NCBI RefSeq assembly: GCF_000016665.1
Contig: NC_009523.1
Span: forward strand, 2,356,001 to 2,420,000
DNA length: 64,000 nt
Origin: Roseiflexus sp. RS-1
GTDB taxonomy: Bacteria; Chloroflexota; Chloroflexia; Chloroflexales; Roseiflexaceae
Direction: 5' to 3'
Numbering within the stretch: the first letter of the stretch is position 1; each line of letters opens with the position of its first letter. Under the pieces are notes generated by a model. The model saw only the letters and a list, made by a program, of their open reading frames with translations, was not told the origin of the DNA and searched no databases. A program made the translations under genes and the position numbers. Shown one piece after another: positions 61,202 to 64,000 of this stretch.

Positions 61202-62794
61202 ATGAACGACCCGATTATTCTCTATAATGGTCCTGTCTACACGCTCAACCCGGCGCAACCGCGCGCACAGGCGGTCGCGGTGCGCGATGGGCGCATTATT
61301 GCAGTCGGCAGCGAGGGCAAGGTACGCGCTGCCGTGACCGGACGCGCCGAGGGGATTAACCTCAATGGTCGCGCGCTTATTCCCGCGTTGACCGATGCCC
61401 ACGTTCACCTGGTCGCCCATGCTCTGGCGCGTCGCAACATTGCGCTCGACGACGCAGCGACGCTCGATGAGGCGCTGCAACGGATCGACGCTGCGGCGCA
61501 ACACCTCCCCGAAGGCGCCTGGGTGCGCGGACGCGGGTGGGACCACTCGCGCTGGGGGCGCTGGCCCACTGCGGCGCACCTCGATGCGGTCATCGGAGAC
61601 CGACCGGCGTATTTCTCGCGCAAGGACGGTCATTCCGCCTGGGTTAGCAGCGCGGCGCTGCGCCTGGCAGGCATCACCGGTGATACCCCCGATCCGCCCG
61701 GCGGCGCCATCCAGCGCGAGCACGGCGAACCAACCGGCATCCTGCTGGAAACGGCGATAGATCTGGTGCATCGTCATATTCCTGAGCCGGAGCAGGACGA
61801 GCGCCTGGCGGCAGTCCGCGAAGCGATCACCGAAGCCCATTCCTACGGTATGGTCGGCATGCACCTGCCAGCCAGCATGACCCCCGGCGATGGCGCCCAG
61901 ACCCTCAGCGACGTGCAAACCCTGCGCGAACACGATCACCTGCACCTGCGCTGCCTGGTCTATTTCGGTCTCGATGAACTCGATGCGGCGCTGGCGCTCG
62001 GCATACGCAGCGGACTGGGCGATCGCTGGGTCCGGATCGGCGGCGTCAAGATCTTCGCCGATGGATCGCTTGGATCGCAGACGGCAGAGATGCTTGCGCC
62101 CTATGAAGGCAGCAGCAATCGCGGCATTGCCGTCCTGTCGTTCGATGACCTGCGCGACGCTGTTCGCCGCTCGATCCACGGCGGTCTGGCAGTGATGATT
62201 CACGCCATCGGCGATGCCGCCAACCGCAAGGTGCTCGATGCCATCGAAGCGGCGCTGCCCGGCGCTCCGGCGCTCCGCATTCCCAATCGCATCGAGCATT
62301 GCCAGGTGGTGCATCCCAACGATCTGCCGCGTTTCGCCCGTCTGGGCGTCATTGCTTCGATGCAGCCGATCCACTGCACCACCGATATGGCGATGGCAGA
62401 ACAACTCTGGGGACGGCGCTGCGCGTATGCGTATGCCTGGCGCGCTTTGCTCAACGCTGGCGCAACGCTTGCATTTGGATCCGATGCGCCGGTCGAATCG
62501 CTCAATCCCTGGCTCAGCATCCATGCCGCCGTGACCCGGCAGCGACTGGACGGTGAACCTGCTGGCGGATGGTATCCAGAACAGCGGTTGACCGTTGAGG
62601 AGGCGCTGCGTGGCTTTTGCTCAGGAAGCGCAACCGCAGCCGGGACTGCCCATGAGCAGGGTATGATTGCACCCGGTATGCTTGCCGATCTCGCCGTCCT
62701 GTCCGCCGATCCGTTCAAGATCGACCCATCAGCGTTGCATACGGTGCGCGCCGATATGACCATGCTCGAGGGTCGAATCGTCTGGGAAGGCTAA
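61202..62794 (+). CDS. Amidohydrolase, YtcJ-like
   Basis: 530 residues of the metal-dependent hydrolase superfamily. Metal ligands: [10 protein letters not shown] (HxH), [16 protein letters not shown] (His), [12 protein letters not shown] (His) and [13 protein letters not shown] (Asp). [16 protein letters not shown] is specific for the YtcJ group. These enzymes cut amide or cyclic amide bonds; the natural substrate is usually unknown. No signal peptide. It starts divergently from the cyclase gene with about 250 bases between them. Confidence 0.92.
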   Translation: MNDPIILYNGPVYTLNPAQPRAQAVAVRDGRIIAVGSEGKVRAAVTGRAEGINLNGRALIPALTDAHVHLVAHALARRNIALDDAATLDEALQRIDAAAQHLPEGAWVRGRGWDHSRWGRWPTAAHLDAVIGDRPAYFSRKDGHSAWVSSAALRLAGITGDTPDPPGGAIQREHGEPTGILLETAIDLVHRHIPEPEQDERLAAVREAITEAHSYGMVGMHLPASMTPGDGAQTLSDVQTLREHDHLHLRCLVYFGLDELDAALALGIRSGLGDRWVRIGGVKIFADGSLGSQTAEMLAPYEGSSNRGIAVLSFDDLRDAVRRSIHGGLAVMIHAIGDAANRKVLDAIEAALPGAPALRIPNRIEHCQVVHPNDLPRFARLGVIASMQPIHCTTDMAMAEQLWGRRCAYAYAWRALLNAGATLAFGSDAPVESLNPWLSIHAAVTRQRLDGEPAGGWYPEQRLTVEEALRGFCSGSATAAGTAHEQGMIAPGMLADLAVLSADPFKIDPSALHTVRADMTMLEGRIVWEG

Positions 62795-62827
62795 CGTCTG
62801 GTTGCGGCAGCGTCGAAGGATACGTAT

Positions 62828-64000
62828 ATGAATGCCGATACGTTGCACCAGGCAATCGCCGCCGCGCGCGATGGGCGTCGTGACGACGCACGTGCGCTGC
62901 TGCTCCATCTGCTGGAAGCCGATCCGCGCAACGAGCGCGCCTGGCTCTGGCTGTCGGGGGTTGTCGATGATCCGGAGGACGTGAAGATCTGCCTGGAAAA
63001 TGTGCTGGCGCTGAATCCGTCCAATCCACGCGCGCGCCAGGGGCTGGAATGGCTGCACGCGCGGATGGGTCTGCCATTGCCGCCACTCCCCCCGCCGGAC
63101 CAAACCGGCAGCCGCCTGGAGCGCGAGATCGATACGCGCGCACTATCGGTTGCACGCCTGCGCGCATACCGCACAACTCTGGCAGTCGTCGAGCCGGTTG
63201 CACCACTGCCACCGAAGCCCGACCCGATATCCGCACCTGTACCGTCCACACCCCAGAGCAGGTCGGTTGCGACGCGAGCCAATCCCGCACCAGCGCCACC
63301 GGCGTCCGCTCCCGCAGCAGCGACCGCCAGAACAGCAGTTGCCCCACTATCAACCGCTCCTGCGCATCGCCTGGCAGCGGTCGCACCGGTGGATGATGCA
63401 ACCATCCCCTGTCCCTACTGCGGCGCGCCGACGGTCGAAACGCAACGCCGCTGCACCCAGTGCGGCGGAAATCTGCTGGTGCGGGTGGCGCCGTCGGATG
63501 AACGGTCGCCGATTGTGCAGGCGCTGGTCTGGATGTGGCGCGGCGGCGCCGTTGTCGTGCTTCTGATCGCGCTCGTCTTTCCGGTGATGGGTGTCTTGCT
63601 TTATCAGGAAGCGCCAGCGAACGGTTTCCCTATTGGCATCCTGATACCGGCGGTGATCCTTGCGCTGGTTGCACTCATCGGTTTTTCGGTCGCGCAGCAA
63701 CTGGCGCAACGCGCCGCCTGGGCGCTCTACCTGGCGGCGGGACTGACCACTGTCGGACTGATCGGCGCGCTGGCGCTTGCCATGCGCCCCGACACCCTCA
63801 CAGCGATGCTGGACCGCCTGACCGGTGCAACATCGATCCCATCAGCCTGGCTTCCCCCGCTGATGGCTGGCGCCAGGCTGATCGCCATTGGCGCAGGCGT
63901 GGCGCATCTCGCTGCGATTGCGCTCACCATCGCCGGGTACGATGCTATTGTCGGCAGACTCGAGCGTTTTCGCCATATCCTGAAGCCGTCCGACCATCTG
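62828..64000 (+). CDS. TPR-like, zinc-ribbon membrane protein (partial, runs off the end)
   Basis: 391 codons to the window edge with no stop. Residues 1-80 are TPR-like (AIAAARDGRRDDARALLLHL, AWLWLSGVVDDPEDVKICLE). A long Pro/Ala linker follows to about 190, then a zinc ribbon (CPYCGAPTVETQRRCTQCGG, near 196-215), and membrane helices (VVVLLIALVFPVMGVLLY, GILIPAVILALVALIGFSV, WALYLAAGLTTVGLIGALAL, AIGAGVAHLAAIALTIAGY). This layout is common among Chloroflexota proteins of unknown role. The ATG at 62828 comes 33 bases after the amidohydrolase stop. Confidence 0.75.
   Translation, partial: MNADTLHQAIAAARDGRRDDARALLLHLLEADPRNERAWLWLSGVVDDPEDVKICLENVLALNPSNPRARQGLEWLHARMGLPLPPLPPPDQTGSRLEREIDTRALSVARLRAYRTTLAVVEPVAPLPPKPDPISAPVPSTPQSRSVATRANPAPAPPASAPAAATARTAVAPLSTAPAHRLAAVAPVDDATIPCPYCGAPTVETQRRCTQCGGNLLVRVAPSDERSPIVQALVWMWRGGAVVVLLIALVFPVMGVLLYQEAPANGFPIGILIPAVILALVALIGFSVAQQLAQRAAWALYLAAGLTTVGLIGALALAMRPDTLTAMLDRLTGATSIPSAWLPPLMAGARLIAIGAGVAHLAAIALTIAGYDAIVGRLERFRHILKPSDHL

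Noticed and set aside
61031-62524. A 497-codon open frame antisense to the amidohydrolase
   Set aside because: The plus-strand frame has all metal-binding motifs; the antisense has none.

Overview
The window looks like a chromosomal piece of a filamentous anoxygenic phototroph of the Chloroflexota, most likely Roseiflexus. It is GC-rich and carries a bacteriochlorophyll (BChl) a gene block in which oxygen-dependent AcsF sits with dark-operative BchN/BchB/BchL. No chlorosome genes are seen. Its gaps are filled with 7-bp tandem repeats. The genus call is inference; phototrophy is read directly from the genes.

Layout. 1-600: a decayed transposase, then a DinG-type helicase fused to an exonuclease (599-3469) and a DUF2442/DUF4160 pair. 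4.3-19.7 kb, minus strand: the pigment block. Read in transcription order, unit 1 is a BCD-family MFS carrier, an unknown methyltransferase, bchN, bchB, bchL and bchM. Unit 2 is a small His-rich membrane protein, acsF, bchH, a second BCD-family carrier and bchI. Together they cover Mg insertion (H, I; bchD is not here), methylation (M), ring closure (AcsF) and protochlorophyllide reduction (N, B, L). The same palindrome, TGTAGT-N11-ACTACA, lies ahead of both units.

19.5-21.3 kb holds no convincing gene but several families of non-coding repeats. 21.3-30.4 kb is accessory: an unknown protein, an alpha/beta hydrolase lacking its usual catalytic His, a secreted beta-propeller protein, a SulP carrier, an ACR3 arsenite pump, a CPBP protease, and small proteins. 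30.4-36.3 kb, minus strand, is a thiamin salvage operon: a TPP riboswitch with terminator, then thiE, thiM, thiW, ECF ATPase, ecfT and thiD. The ATPase gene has an in-frame TGA.

36.5-47.8 kb: HtpX, Hsp20, a tRNA nucleotidyltransferase, a GH13 glucosidase, a NERD protein, an IS5-type relic, an FAD oxidoreductase and two STAS-domain membrane proteins. 47.8-51.9 kb: copies of a 116-bp branched palindrome, a TetR-controlled efflux pump, a broken toxin-antitoxin relic and tRNA-Arg(CCT). 52-64 kb: membrane proteins, a DUF6883/DUF4926 pair, MutM, a secreted metalloprotease-like protein, a class A penicillin-binding protein, a GAF-GGDEF diguanylate cyclase, an amidohydrolase and a TPR/zinc-ribbon membrane protein that runs off the end.

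The recurring theme is the 7-bp repeat. It fills gaps in both main operons, supplies the stop codons of several genes, and is read through as protein inside bchB.
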